A DNA stretch of 52,801 bases from Bacteroidaceae bacterium. Lineage in GTDB: Bacteria; Bacteroidota; Bacteroidia; Bacteroidales; Bacteroidaceae. The stretch covers positions 1 to 52,801 of the forward strand of contig CAAGDO010000012.1 of assembly GCA_900768625.1 (NCBI GenBank). The letters run 5' to 3'. The position numbers were made by a program, and so were the translations under genes. This document shows, one piece after another, positions 34,164 to 43,923 of this stretch; position 1 is the first letter of the stretch, and each line of letters begins with the position of its first letter. The notes below the pieces were generated by a model that searched no databases, was not told where the DNA came from, and saw nothing but the letters and a program-made list of their open reading frames with translations.

Positions 34164-36383
34164 ATGACTGCAAACAGAACGACCCCTGTGATGGCTGACG
34201 AACGGAATGCCTTCGTCACCACTCTGCTCAAACTCTACCACAACGAGCACACTCGCCCACATCAGGAGGAAGCACGCATGACGGCGGAATTCCTCAACAA
34301 CATATCCCTCGAACATCCCGAACGCACACGCGACGCTTTCGGCTTCAATCGTGTGGTGAAAGCCATACAAACTGTCCATCTCGCCGCAGACGAAATCGGA
34401 CTGCGTGGCTCTACGCTCAACGCCTACGTGCTGCGTGCCTTGGTGCGCGACGAGGAGGATTGCCTGCGTGCTGAGAAAAAGTTCGGTACAGAAGTGGCAG
34501 AAACGCTCCGACGTTTCCTCCGCGTGGAAGCTATCGAGGTGAAGACGGAGGCGATGCGCACCGACAATTTCCGCAACCTGCTGATTTCGCAAGCGGGCGA
34601 CATGCGTGTGGTGCTGATGCTTATTGCCGACTCCGTCGTGATGATGCGAAGCATTCGCGACGTAGAGAACGACGACGAACGACGCCGGCTGGCCACAGAA
34701 GCGGCTTACCTCTATGCTCCTCTGGCTCACAAGTTGGGACTCTACAAGCTGAAGAGCGAACTGGAGGACTTGAGCCTGAAATATCTGGAGCACGACGCCT
34801 ACTACATGATCAAGGAGAACCTCAACGCCACAAAGCGCTCACGTGATGCCTACATCGAACGCTTCACAGCACCTATCCGCCAAATGCTCGATGCAGAAGG
34901 GCTACGCTACCACATGAAAGGGCGCACGAAGAGTATCCACTCCATCTGGCAGAAAATGAAGAAGCAACAGTGTGGATTCAACGGCGTCTACGACCTCTTT
35001 GCCATCCGCATCATCATTGATGCACCACTCCAGAAGGAGAAGGAGCAATGCTGGAAGGTTTTCTCGCTGATTACAAATAAATATGAGAGCAACCTGAAGC
35101 GTCTACGCGACTGGCTGACCGTACCGAAGAGCAATGGCTATGAGAGCTTGCATATTACGGTGAAGGGTCCTGAGGAGAAATGGGTGGAAGTGCAGATCCG
35201 CACGGAACGCATGGACGAAGTGGCGGAGCACGGACTGGCTGCCCATTGGCGCTACAAGGGCGTGAAGAGCAGCGGGGGAACGGTGGACTCTTGGCTGGCG
35301 GATATCCGACACGCGCTGGAGACAGGCAATGACTCAGAACTGACGGAGAGCCTGACAACAGACTCGAAGAAACAGGATGTCTACGTGTTCTCTCCGAAGG
35401 GCGACCTCTACTGCCTGCCACCTCACTCGACGGTGCTTGACTTTGCCTATACGATCCACACGGGCGTGGGCAACCGCTGTGTTGGCGGACGTATCGACGG
35501 ACGAAACGTACCAATGCGACAGGAACTGGAAAGCGGACAGACGGTGGAAATCCTGACGCAGAACAACCAGACACCAAAGGCGGAATGGCTCAACATCGTG
35601 CAGTCGAACCATGCGCGCTCGAAAATCCGCGCGGCTGTACGCGAGCTCTCGGCTGCTGAAAGTGCTTTGGGAAAAGAGATGCTGGAGCGGAAAATGAAGA
35701 ACCGCAAAATTGACTGGGACGAGAGCGTGATGAACCAGCTCATCAAGAAACTGGGCTTCAAAGAAAGCTTCGACTTCTTCAAGGCCGTTGGCGACGAGAA
35801 AATCGACCTCAACCGCACACTCGACACCTATGCAGAACTGACGCGCCGCGAACAGGGTCTGGGTGAAAGGGCTGCCGTGAGGTCGGCGGAGGAATTCAAC
35901 ATGGATTCCGATGTTGCGCTGAAGGCGAAAGGCGAAGACGACGAACTCGTAATTGGAGGTGACTTGAAGGGTTTGGACTATCAGTTGGCGCGCTGTTGCA
36001 ACCCGGTCTATGGCGACGATATATTCGGATTCGTAACCGTCAGCGGAGGCATCAAGATCCACCGCACGTCGTGTCCGAACGCAGCGGCGCTTCGTGACCG
36101 TTTTGCCTATAGAATCGTGAAGGCGCGCTGGGCGGGCAAGGGCTCCAGTTCCTATGCCATCACGCTTCACGTGGTGGGATTGGATGACTTGGGAATCGTC
36201 AACAACATCACGTCGATCATCTCAAAAGAGGAGCATATCATGCTCCGCAGCATCAACATTGATTCCCACGACGGGCTTTTCTCGGGCATCCTGACGGTAC
36301 TCGTCGACGACACGCAACGCCTCACGGGGCTGATTAAGAAGCTGCGCACGGTGCGTGGCGTGAAAGCGGTCAGCAGAAGTTAA
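34164..36383 (+). CDS. relA: RelA/SpoT-family ppGpp synthetase with a degenerate hydrolase domain
   Basis: Makes the alarmone (p)ppGpp from ATP and GDP/GTP under starvation. About 739 residues from the chosen ATG; starts at 34101 and 34191 and a TTG at 34026 are alternatives. The N-terminal HD hydrolase domain is present in outline, but the metal ligands are lost: the first His is Lys (VVKAIQT) and the HD pair reads RD (LVRDEED). The synthetase domain is intact, with DLFAIRIII, RDWLTVPKSNGYESLH and VEVQIRT. TGS (DVYVFSPKGDLYCLP), a zinc-finger-like part (LARCCNPVYGD...HRTSCPN) and an ACT domain follow. It is therefore probably a synthesis-only, ribosome-linked enzyme. Confidence 0.9.
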   Translation: MTANRTTPVMADERNAFVTTLLKLYHNEHTRPHQEEARMTAEFLNNISLEHPERTRDAFGFNRVVKAIQTVHLAADEIGLRGSTLNAYVLRALVRDEEDCLRAEKKFGTEVAETLRRFLRVEAIEVKTEAMRTDNFRNLLISQAGDMRVVLMLIADSVVMMRSIRDVENDDERRRLATEAAYLYAPLAHKLGLYKLKSELEDLSLKYLEHDAYYMIKENLNATKRSRDAYIERFTAPIRQMLDAEGLRYHMKGRTKSIHSIWQKMKKQQCGFNGVYDLFAIRIIIDAPLQKEKEQCWKVFSLITNKYESNLKRLRDWLTVPKSNGYESLHITVKGPEEKWVEVQIRTERMDEVAEHGLAAHWRYKGVKSSGGTVDSWLADIRHALETGNDSELTESLTTDSKKQDVYVFSPKGDLYCLPPHSTVLDFAYTIHTGVGNRCVGGRIDGRNVPMRQELESGQTVEILTQNNQTPKAEWLNIVQSNHARSKIRAAVRELSAAESALGKEMLERKMKNRKIDWDESVMNQLIKKLGFKESFDFFKAVGDEKIDLNRTLDTYAELTRREQGLGERAAVRSAEEFNMDSDVALKAKGEDDELVIGGDLKGLDYQLARCCNPVYGDDIFGFVTVSGGIKIHRTSCPNAAALRDRFAYRIVKARWAGKGSSSYAITLHVVGLDDLGIVNNITSIISKEEHIMLRSINIDSHDGLFSGILTVLVDDTQRLTGLIKKLRTVRGVKAVSRS

Positions 36384-36485
36384 GCGTGCGCCGTTGGGAG
36401 AGCCACTGATGCCCTCACATCTCCCTGAAAAACGTAGCGAAAATTGAAAGGTATCACGAACGACATAACAGCAGTCTGGCAGCGG

Positions 36486-38771
36486 ATGCTTCTGGCATTC
36501 GTTGCCGGACTGTGCGGTTTATGCCTGATAGCCGCTCCGGAGGGCGTTTCTGCAGAAAGGAGGGATTCACCGAAACGAACGGAGGAATACGGCACGGAGA
36601 TGGCTGAGACGACGAAGACGGACAGCATCATTCCGCGGCTTTTCAAATATGCGGATCAGAACGTGCTGAAGGAGGAGCAATACACGTCAGACGTGTACGT
36701 ACGTCATCGAATTCATACGGTGCGCCGAGGGCATATCGTGCGCTATCTGCCGCAGATGTTTCGCCTCGAAAGGGGCACGAACGACTATCTGACGGAGGCG
36801 AGCCTGAGGATTCAGTATCGTCCGCCAGGCGAAGTGGACTGCAAGGTGAAGGCGTTCCACACGACGGGAGCATATCTACGCCCGATGAGACTGGAGAACA
36901 TGAGGCGATTCAGTTTCCAAATCTACGACACGCGGCTTTTCACCGACCGCATCCTCAACCCGCTGAACCGACGCAACCTGCGCTTTTACCGCTACACGAC
37001 GGCTTACCGATCGAAACTCAAATCGGAAATGCTACTGGCACACATCGTGATTACGCCGCGATTCTCCAACGCCCAACTGGTGAAACATGGGGAAATCGAC
37101 GTGGACTGCAGCACGGGGGCGGTCAAGCGGTTCCGATTCGAGCTAAACTATGAGATGCAGCATTTCGTGGTGACAGGAACAACGGGAGAGAATGCTTATG
37201 ACTGCGTGTTGCCGGTGAAGATGCGCATTCTCTCGAACTTCCGCTTGCTGGGCAACAGAGTGGACGAAGTGTATGACCTACAAGCGTCGTACGTCTTCGC
37301 ATGTCCGCTCGAGCTGAACCGCAAAGAGAATCGTTCACTCGACCTGACGCAGGAATGCCGCGTGAGAATCGACACGGCGAGCATCCACACAGAACGGTCA
37401 TGGTTTGACTCCATCCGTCCCTTCCCGCTCCGCAGCATGGAGGCGGCCATCTACCGCCAAAGGGACTCGCTGCTTCGCATTTCCGAAAACGACCGTCTGG
37501 CGCTCCGCATGCAGAAGATGACGCGCGACTCGCTGGCAGAATGCATGAAGCGGGGATGGGCATCGGCGAGTTTTGCCGCGCCAGACATCAAGGCACTGAT
37601 GCCGCGCTCCCACCGCATGCGCGATGCGTTGCTTTCGTCGCACCAGCTTCGCTTTGATGCCGAGAGCCGAACGACGGTGAAATTTCCGGCCCTGATCACG
37701 CCCTCAATGGTGGCGTGGAGCGGTTCGAAGGGGCTATCGTTGCAAACGAGGATTCGCCTGCTGACGGAGTTTCCACGTTTCGATGGGGAGCTGAGTCTGA
37801 CACCGAGCGTAGGCTACAGTTTCAAACAGAAGCAGATCTACTGGAACGTGCCGTTTGCCCTGAGGTTCTGGCCGCAGATGGACGCAGCGCTGCATTTGGA
37901 AGCGGGGGGCGGACAGCATATGTTCTCCAGCCGACAGGCCGACGAAGCAAAGAACCGGCTGACGGGGATGGAGAACAAGGATTCGCTGCTGATGGCATTT
38001 AACAATTATGACTTTCAAAACTATCGCGACACGCACGTGAAAGCGGACGTAGCCTTATCGTTTACGCCTGTAGTGAGGATAACCTTGGGCACGCGCTTCC
38101 ACTATCGATCCTTGCTTCAATGGAACAAGACGGCGCAAGAGGCTGGGCTCTACCGCTCACTGTGTAGCTGGGCACCGCGCATCCAGATGGAATGGACGCC
38201 GCGGCAGTACTACTACCGGCAAGGGAAGAGACGGGTGGCGCTCTACTCGCACTACCCTACTTTCATTTTGAGCTACGAACGCGGATTCTCACTCACTCAC
38301 GCTTCTACGGGCTACGAAAGACTGGAGACAGACGTACGCTACCGTCTTCCGCTCTATGCGCTCCGCACGCTCTACTTCCGCGCGGGCGGCGGCCTCTTCA
38401 CGAAGCGGCAGAAGGATTGTTTCCTGGATTATGATTACTTCCGCTTCAACAATATGCCGGAACGATGGGACGACGAGATGACAGGGGAATTCCAGTTGCT
38501 GAACGCGAGATGGTACAACGAATCGCGTCATTACGTGCGTTTTACGTCGACTTACGAGAGTCCGATGCTCCTGTTTTCCCGTATCCCATGGGTGTCAAAG
38601 TTCGTGGAGATGGAGCGCGTGTATGCCAACTTGCTTTCGGTCAACATGATGAAATGCTACACGGAATGGGGGTACGGCATCAGCACGAACCTGCTCGATG
38701 TAGGGCTCTTCACGAGTATTTCGGCTCATCAGCATATCGGATGGGGCATGCGTTTTGCCTTTAATTTTTGA
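36486..38771 (+). CDS. DUF5686 outer-membrane protein
   Basis: About 761 residues. The ATG at 36486 gives a good signal peptide (LLAFVAGLCGLCLIAAPEGVSA, cut after VSA); the TTG at 36444 is an alternative. The C-terminal half is rich in alternating aromatic beta-strands and contains the DUF5686 landmarks FNNMPERWDDEM, ARWYNESRHYV and YESPMLLFSR, ending in FAFNF as in barrel proteins. Many family members carry an N-terminal carboxypeptidase-regulatory-like domain, which I do not see here. Function unknown. A strong terminator follows. Confidence 0.8.
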   Translation: MLLAFVAGLCGLCLIAAPEGVSAERRDSPKRTEEYGTEMAETTKTDSIIPRLFKYADQNVLKEEQYTSDVYVRHRIHTVRRGHIVRYLPQMFRLERGTNDYLTEASLRIQYRPPGEVDCKVKAFHTTGAYLRPMRLENMRRFSFQIYDTRLFTDRILNPLNRRNLRFYRYTTAYRSKLKSEMLLAHIVITPRFSNAQLVKHGEIDVDCSTGAVKRFRFELNYEMQHFVVTGTTGENAYDCVLPVKMRILSNFRLLGNRVDEVYDLQASYVFACPLELNRKENRSLDLTQECRVRIDTASIHTERSWFDSIRPFPLRSMEAAIYRQRDSLLRISENDRLALRMQKMTRDSLAECMKRGWASASFAAPDIKALMPRSHRMRDALLSSHQLRFDAESRTTVKFPALITPSMVAWSGSKGLSLQTRIRLLTEFPRFDGELSLTPSVGYSFKQKQIYWNVPFALRFWPQMDAALHLEAGGGQHMFSSRQADEAKNRLTGMENKDSLLMAFNNYDFQNYRDTHVKADVALSFTPVVRITLGTRFHYRSLLQWNKTAQEAGLYRSLCSWAPRIQMEWTPRQYYYRQGKRRVALYSHYPTFILSYERGFSLTHASTGYERLETDVRYRLPLYALRTLYFRAGGGLFTKRQKDCFLDYDYFRFNNMPERWDDEMTGEFQLLNARWYNESRHYVRFTSTYESPMLLFSRIPWVSKFVEMERVYANLLSVNMMKCYTEWGYGISTNLLDVGLFTSISAHQHIGWGMRFAFNF

Positions 38772-38821
38772 TGATTGAGTTTCCCTTGAAGCCACGGAAC
38801 CAACCTATATAGCTACAACAA

Positions 38822-38864
38822 GCGGGCATCCAAAACACAATGGTTTTGGATGCCCGCATTTTTT
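38822..38864 (+). terminator. Strong terminator after the DUF5686 gene
   Basis: GCGGGCATCCAAAAC (38822-38836) pairs perfectly with GTTTTGGATGCCCGC (38843-38857) over six bases, followed by ATTTTTT. The gap to the convergent porU gene is only 132 bases, so it may serve both. Confidence 0.92.
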
Positions 38865-38903
38865 CGCGCTGTCCCTTTCCTCGACGGAGGAAAGGCTGAG
38901 GGA

Positions 38904-41900
38904 TTATCGAAGAATCACAATTTTCTTGGTCTTCGTTTCTTTGCCGTTGACCAGGCTGCGATAGAGATAGACGCCTGCTTCAAGGCGGCGTCCAGCATAG
39001 TCGGTGAGATTCCAGTCGATGGCTGCATACTCGCCACTGGCGACTTGCTGAGCTGCTGACCAGACGCGCATGCCTGCTATGCTATAGACTTCCGTGACAA
39101 CGTCCACATTGCCTTCTGTGGGACGGATGAAGGAGGTGACGAAGCGAGTGGAGGTACGGGGTACTGCATCGGTGGCATTGACTTCAAACGCAGCTCCACC
39201 TCCATTGCGCACAACGAAGCTGAGCGTGGAGGTGGTGGAGTTGCCACACACGTCCCACACGCGGAACTGGAGTTTATGCTTGCCAGGAATAAGGTCCTTG
39301 AGGGGATAGCTGACCAGTCCTTTCGAATAAGAACCGAAATCGAAGGCAAAATAGTCATTGAGACGAACGATGCTGGAGGGGGCATCGTCGAATTGCAACT
39401 CGAGGTCGTGCCCCATCGAACCTGAGGCGATGGAGATGGAGGTGGTATCGCTCACGGAGGCGTAGAACGTGGCATTAACGTCAACCACACCTCCATTGGG
39501 GAAGTCGGGACGATCGAGATAGACATAGACATCTGGACCCAGAGTGTCGGGGGTTTCCTGAGAGGCAGCGGCATTGATACAGAAGCGCTTTTCAGATCCC
39601 TTGAATTCCCGTTGTTTGTCGGCACTGACAGCATAGAGGGAGAGAAGTGCAGGGGTTTGACTGAACTCCACGCCTTGCGGAATGACTAGTTCTACATTGA
39701 AACGACCTTTCTCGACATTGACGGAACCTTGATAGAGGGTGCGGGTGTAGTCAGTGTAGGTCAAGGGGTCGGCAGAGGTATTCTTATAGCCTTTGCAGAC
39801 AACTTTCTCGGGATGAGCCAAAAGAGTGGCTGTCAGCACTCCGTCGAAGCTCTCATCAACAATTCCATCGGGGGCTATTGCACCACTGAAGCGGATGACG
39901 CGCCCAGTGGAGAGGGAACGAATTTCGGAGGTGGTGAGAGCCTTGCCGTCGATGCTGTCAATGCACGCGCCATCATCGGCATAGAGCAGACGCAGGGCGG
40001 GATCACCGAGGAGTACAAATTTGAGTTTGTTGACCGTTCGGTCATAGCCAATGGTACTGCCCTCAGAGGAGAGAAGCTCCATCTTGGTCTGGCGGAGGGC
40101 ATCACCGAAACTGAGGCGCTGACCTTGTTCGTCCTTGGAGAAGAGATATTTGACGAGGCCGAGATTGAGCGCACGGTTGGAGTGGGCATAGACGGAACGG
40201 GAGGCACAGATGACAGCCACGGCTCCGCCTTGCTCATTGTAGAGAGAGTTGCGGGCCAAGTCGCTGACTTGCTGGTCGTAGGGAGAGATTTCGCAGGATG
40301 CGTAAATCCAGAGGGGGAGGGCTTCGCTGACGTTGGTAGTCATGTCGGCCTTGTCGAGAAGAAAGGCTTTCGACAGGCGGTCGGGAGAACCGTGGCCGTT
40401 ATAATTGAAAAGGAGGGCTCCTTGCTGCATGAGCTGGCGCAAGCGCTCCGTGGCGGCGGGATAGGTGGCACCTTTGGCGGTCTGCACAACGGAATAGGAG
40501 TCGAGATAGAGACGACGCTGCAGGAAGTTGGCTCCTGCAGAAGCCTGGGCTTGCTTGAAAACGAGCTCAGCGTCGTTCATATGGAGATTGTTGTCACCGA
40601 AGTCGGCAATGGAGTACATGGAATTTTTCCAGGCTCCTGCATTGCTGTTTAGGGCGTAACGGATGGTTCGGTCGACAAGAAGACGGGCTGTGGCTGCATC
40701 GTGGCAGGGCATGCGGCCTATGCCGAGGTCGATTTTCTCGGTGGTAATATCCTTGCCTTCTGCGTCATCGAGGAGGCCGAAATAGTCATCGGTTACATAG
40801 GAATTGAGGGTACCAATGGCGTAGCTCGTGTTGATGTATTTTTCGCCAGTGCTTCGTTCATAGGAGAGAAGATAGTCATCGTGGGGCAGTGAACGCCAAT
40901 CGGACGTTACACCGCGATTGTCCCAAGCGCAATCACCGAAGAGCACAAGATAGCGGGGACGTTCGGCGTCGGAAGTGGCGCGATCGTAGAGCATCTTGAG
41001 GTAACGGCGATAGGCGGTAGCATCAGGAGTGCCGGAGGAGAACTCATTGTAGAGGTCAGAGGCACGGACAACTTTGGCAGTCAGGCCGTCGTGGGTGCGA
41101 TGGAACTCAGCCAGACGCTCGGCCTGCTCGTCGAGTTTGCCGCTGGAGGGGACGATGATGACATATTGGATGCCGGCATCGGCATGGAGATTCTGATTGG
41201 CTACGTCGCCCACAATTTCAGGCGACTTGTAGGTAGCCTCGGTGTCAACGATGACAAAGCGCTGCTTGCCGTCGGGGGCCTCAACGGTGAGGGTGGTTCC
41301 ATCGAGCTGGGATGGAAGGGCCGCAGCTACGGCATTGCCGCTCGTGAGTTGCCAGACTGCGGTGGAGGAGCTGGCATTGCTGATGCGTAGGGTGACAGCT
41401 CCTGCCTTGTCGGGGCTAAAGGAGGCCAAAGGATTGGAAGCGGAGAGGCGCTGGGGGTAATTGATTCGGATGTAGTCGAGACGGGCGGAAGGGTCAGTGG
41501 AGGTGACTTTGAGGCGAACTTTCTCGGAGGTGAAGACTTCAGTGGTGAATTCAGCGCGATAGCCGTGGGCGGAAACTCCTTCCTCTGAAGTGAGAGGGAT
41601 GGTTCCTCGCGAAAGGGTGTAGCCGGATTCGACGTTGACAAGGGAGGCCAAGGCCGAGGTGGTGGCGTTGGCATTGGCAACATCCCAATTGACCTTCACG
41701 CTGCGGGAGGGCTGGGCATCGCTGATGGCATAGCCGGGCAAGGTGAGGGTATAATTCCTACCAGAGGAAATTTGCTCGGAATCGTAGAAGGAGCGGCCGC
41801 CTTCATACCAGCAGAAGGCGTCGTTGTCAACAACGGATTGGGCAATAACTTCATCAATGGGGTCGCCCGCTGTGGCGGAACGGGGAAGGGTGGAAAAGGT

Positions 41901-42707
41901 GGCTGGAGCATCGCCTTCGGTCAAGAAATAATAGGAGTAGAGGGAATAAGGGTTCTGCTGATGGGCGCCATTGACAGTGCGACGCACTACTCCTTCTGCA
42001 AAGAAAAGCGCTGAACCGCTGCGACGGTAGAGGGGAACTTCGTTGAGATCGTCGATGGGGGCATCGGGGCCTTCAAAGGTGAAGACTTCGGGCTGGGGAC
42101 GGCCGCCATAACCATAGAGCTTGACGCGGGTGGGGTCGGAAAACCCCATTTTCTTCAGTTGGGCGTCGGTCAGCTGATAGATGCCTTCGGAAGAGACACG
42201 GAGCTTGACCCATTTGCCGGATTTGAGCACGGATTCTTGAGCGTAGCGGCTTGCGGCCTGAGCTTTGGCGCCCCATTCCGAAGCGACACGGAGCATAGTG
42301 GGGACACTAGCATCCGACGGCTGCACACGAAGCTTGCAAGAACGCAACATGAGCCAGCGGCGTCCCTTTCGGATGACGGGAGAGAAAGTGACGTCGGCAA
42401 CCGTGCGGCCTTTTGTCTGACCTAGACGAACAATGGGAGTTATAGCCTCAGCCGGCTCAACTTTCAGGCTTTGGAGCTGACGAATCTGCGAGGGGGTGAG
42501 GGACACATACTCCGGATATTCCACATAGGCTTTGACTGTCGATCCGGAAAGGATATGACCTAGGTCGACTTGACGCGCAAACAGCGGCGCCTTCCCGTCA
42601 TCGGTCATCGAATGCAAGGAGGGCATTTCGATGAAGGAGGACTGGGCAGCACATGGGGCAACCGAAAGAAGGATGCCTATCAACAGGAGGGGAATGTTAA
42701 GTTTCAA
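38904..42707 (-). CDS. porU: Type IX secretion system sortase PorU
   Basis: Gingipain-fold cysteine protease on the outer surface that cuts the C-terminal sorting domain from T9SS cargo and attaches it to anionic lipopolysaccharide; 1267 residues. Signal peptide 1-21 (PCAA cut). A beta-rich N-terminal half precedes the gingipain domain (about 520-900). The catalytic pair is H772 (YNGHGSPD) and C805 (YASCEIS), 33 residues apart, the same spacing as in gingipains and P. gingivalis PorU. The end (VYSIAGMRVW ... GVYLYR ... KKIVIL) is itself a sorting-type domain, as in known PorU. A secreted nuclease lies upstream in the same direction. Confidence 0.93.
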   Translation of the reverse strand: MKLNIPLLLIGILLSVAPCAAQSSFIEMPSLHSMTDDGKAPLFARQVDLGHILSGSTVKAYVEYPEYVSLTPSQIRQLQSLKVEPAEAITPIVRLGQTKGRTVADVTFSPVIRKGRRWLMLRSCKLRVQPSDASVPTMLRVASEWGAKAQAASRYAQESVLKSGKWVKLRVSSEGIYQLTDAQLKKMGFSDPTRVKLYGYGGRPQPEVFTFEGPDAPIDDLNEVPLYRRSGSALFFAEGVVRRTVNGAHQQNPYSLYSYYFLTEGDAPATFSTLPRSATAGDPIDEVIAQSVVDNDAFCWYEGGRSFYDSEQISSGRNYTLTLPGYAISDAQPSRSVKVNWDVANANATTSALASLVNVESGYTLSRGTIPLTSEEGVSAHGYRAEFTTEVFTSEKVRLKVTSTDPSARLDYIRINYPQRLSASNPLASFSPDKAGAVTLRISNASSSTAVWQLTSGNAVAAALPSQLDGTTLTVEAPDGKQRFVIVDTEATYKSPEIVGDVANQNLHADAGIQYVIIVPSSGKLDEQAERLAEFHRTHDGLTAKVVRASDLYNEFSSGTPDATAYRRYLKMLYDRATSDAERPRYLVLFGDCAWDNRGVTSDWRSLPHDDYLLSYERSTGEKYINTSYAIGTLNSYVTDDYFGLLDDAEGKDITTEKIDLGIGRMPCHDAATARLLVDRTIRYALNSNAGAWKNSMYSIADFGDNNLHMNDAELVFKQAQASAGANFLQRRLYLDSYSVVQTAKGATYPAATERLRQLMQQGALLFNYNGHGSPDRLSKAFLLDKADMTTNVSEALPLWIYASCEISPYDQQVSDLARNSLYNEQGGAVAVICASRSVYAHSNRALNLGLVKYLFSKDEQGQRLSFGDALRQTKMELLSSEGSTIGYDRTVNKLKFVLLGDPALRLLYADDGACIDSIDGKALTTSEIRSLSTGRVIRFSGAIAPDGIVDESFDGVLTATLLAHPEKVVCKGYKNTSADPLTYTDYTRTLYQGSVNVEKGRFNVELVIPQGVEFSQTPALLSLYAVSADKQREFKGSEKRFCINAAASQETPDTLGPDVYVYLDRPDFPNGGVVDVNATFYASVSDTTSISIASGSMGHDLELQFDDAPSSIVRLNDYFAFDFGSYSKGLVSYPLKDLIPGKHKLQFRVWDVCGNSTTSTLSFVVRNGGGAAFEVNATDAVPRTSTRFVTSFIRPTEGNVDVVTEVYSIAGMRVWSAAQQVASGEYAAIDWNLTDYAGRRLEAGVYLYRSLVNGKETKTKKIVILR

Positions 42708-42778
42708 TGTGGATTCGTCTAAATGGTTTGTGTGTGTTGGGGAAGATTCTGGGGCCTTTCCCTAAGCGTATTCGGGGG

Positions 42779-43384
42779 TCACTTGACGTTGAAGGAAAGG
42801 AGGTCATGTCCTTGGCAGGAAGCAACAAGATGGTCGTCGATGGCGACTTCGGGCTGTTTGGCATGCTGGCCGATGAGGAATATATCGCCTTGACGCAACG
42901 TATAGAACTGGCTGGCGAAGGCGATGGTCCGATCGATGACGGAGAGAGCTGCGGGAAGGTGTAGGGCTGCGGTTTCAGCGTCGTTGCACGTTAGACGCAA
43001 GGTCACCTCGTCTGCGGCCTGGAGATTGATGGGCTGGAAGGTTCCTACGGCGAGGCTACTGTCGAATCCACAAGCCATATCCCACGGCAGAGCTTGCTCC
43101 TGAAGTTGCTCGAGAAGGGGATGGGCTGTAAAGTGGACAGCTGCAGTCATGGCATCGTAGTAGCGATGGGCGAAGCGTTCATTGATACTACGTCCAAGAC
43201 GGCAGATTCTGACGGCCCACAGCAACTGGGCAGCGCAGCGCAAAGCGAAATCGGGGATAAAGAAGGGGCGTTTGTTGCCAAGCAGGGCGGTGTCTGGGAT
43301 GGTGTGAAGTGGACATTGCCCTTGGGTGAATAACGGTGCTCCTTCGGAATTATTGTGCGCGGGGGTTGAAAGAATGATTTTCAT
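42779..43384 (-). CDS. Fumarylacetoacetase-fold protein, probably catalytically inactive
   Basis: A 201-residue cytoplasmic protein that follows the FAH family along its length: ALLGNKRPFFIPDF, RICRLGRSINERFAHRYYD, ALPWDMACGFDSS, TLRQGDIFLIG and the final DLLSFNVK. Normal members have a metal-binding YEAELVVRI segment and a FTGTPAGVG loop. Here these read CAAQLLWAVRI and LIGQHAKQPEV, so both metal glutamates and the TGT loop are gone. An intact frame of full length argues against a recent pseudogene. It lies 14 bases behind the rhamnose mutarotase gene and 71 before porU. Confidence 0.75.
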   Translation of the reverse strand: MKIILSTPAHNNSEGAPLFTQGQCPLHTIPDTALLGNKRPFFIPDFALRCAAQLLWAVRICRLGRSINERFAHRYYDAMTAAVHFTAHPLLEQLQEQALPWDMACGFDSSLAVGTFQPINLQAADEVTLRLTCNDAETAALHLPAALSVIDRTIAFASQFYTLRQGDIFLIGQHAKQPEVAIDDHLVASCQGHDLLSFNVK

Positions 43385-43398
43385 CGTTCTTGCAGCTG

Positions 43399-43791
43399 TT
43401 ATTTATAAAGATGGAAAATGCGCTCCATGAGGTGCCATTTCTCTGCTGAACCGGCATCGGCGGAAGCTTGCTGATAGCGCGCGGTGAGGGCTTCCCATTC
43501 TGTCTGACGGGGATAGGTACCCATGCGGGTCATGACGTCGTCCCAATCAAGATCGGCGGGCATTTCCACAATCATGAATAAGCGGGTACCCAAGAGGTAG
43601 ATTTCCATCTCCAACACACCGGCTTTGTGGATGCCGTCCATAATTTCGGGCCAGATACCGTCGGAAGAATGGAGCTTACGGTAGGTGGCAATGAGTTCGG
43701 GGTCGTCTCGGAGGTCGAGAGTCTGACAGAAACGTTTGGTGGGGCCGTCAAACTTCTTGACGGGGTAGCCTTGCTTGATGGATGTCTGCAT
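43399..43791 (-). CDS. rhaM: L-rhamnose mutarotase family protein
   Basis: A 130-residue cytoplasmic enzyme of the family that interconverts the anomers of L-rhamnose (and related deoxy sugars) so that the isomerase gets the right form. The start MQTSIKQGYPVKKF was chosen over an upstream frame (43848). Signatures are RFCQTLDLRDDPELI, HSSDGIWPEI, EMEIYLLGTRLFMIVE and WHLMERIFHL. No other rhamnose or fucose genes are nearby, so the sugar is not certain. Confidence 0.88.
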   Translation of the reverse strand: MQTSIKQGYPVKKFDGPTKRFCQTLDLRDDPELIATYRKLHSSDGIWPEIMDGIHKAGVLEMEIYLLGTRLFMIVEMPADLDWDDVMTRMGTYPRQTEWEALTARYQQASADAGSAEKWHLMERIFHLYK

Positions 43792-43827
43792 GGTGTTTAT
43801 GATTTTATTTTCGTTTTGGAATGGAAG

Positions 43828-43891
43828 AACTGGTCTGGACTTTTCCAACGCAGCGAAATGGGGCTGTCTTTGGGAGAATTCCAGACCAGTT
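43828..43891 (-). terminator. Inverted repeat between the nuclease and mutarotase genes
   Basis: AACTGGTCTGGA (43828-43839) pairs perfectly with TCCAGACCAGTT (43880-43891) across 40 bases. On the - strand TCTTCCATT follows, so termination would be weak. Confidence 0.5.
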
Positions 43892-43923
43892 TTCAGAGGA
43901 ATGACTGTCTTTTGCTGGTGCTT

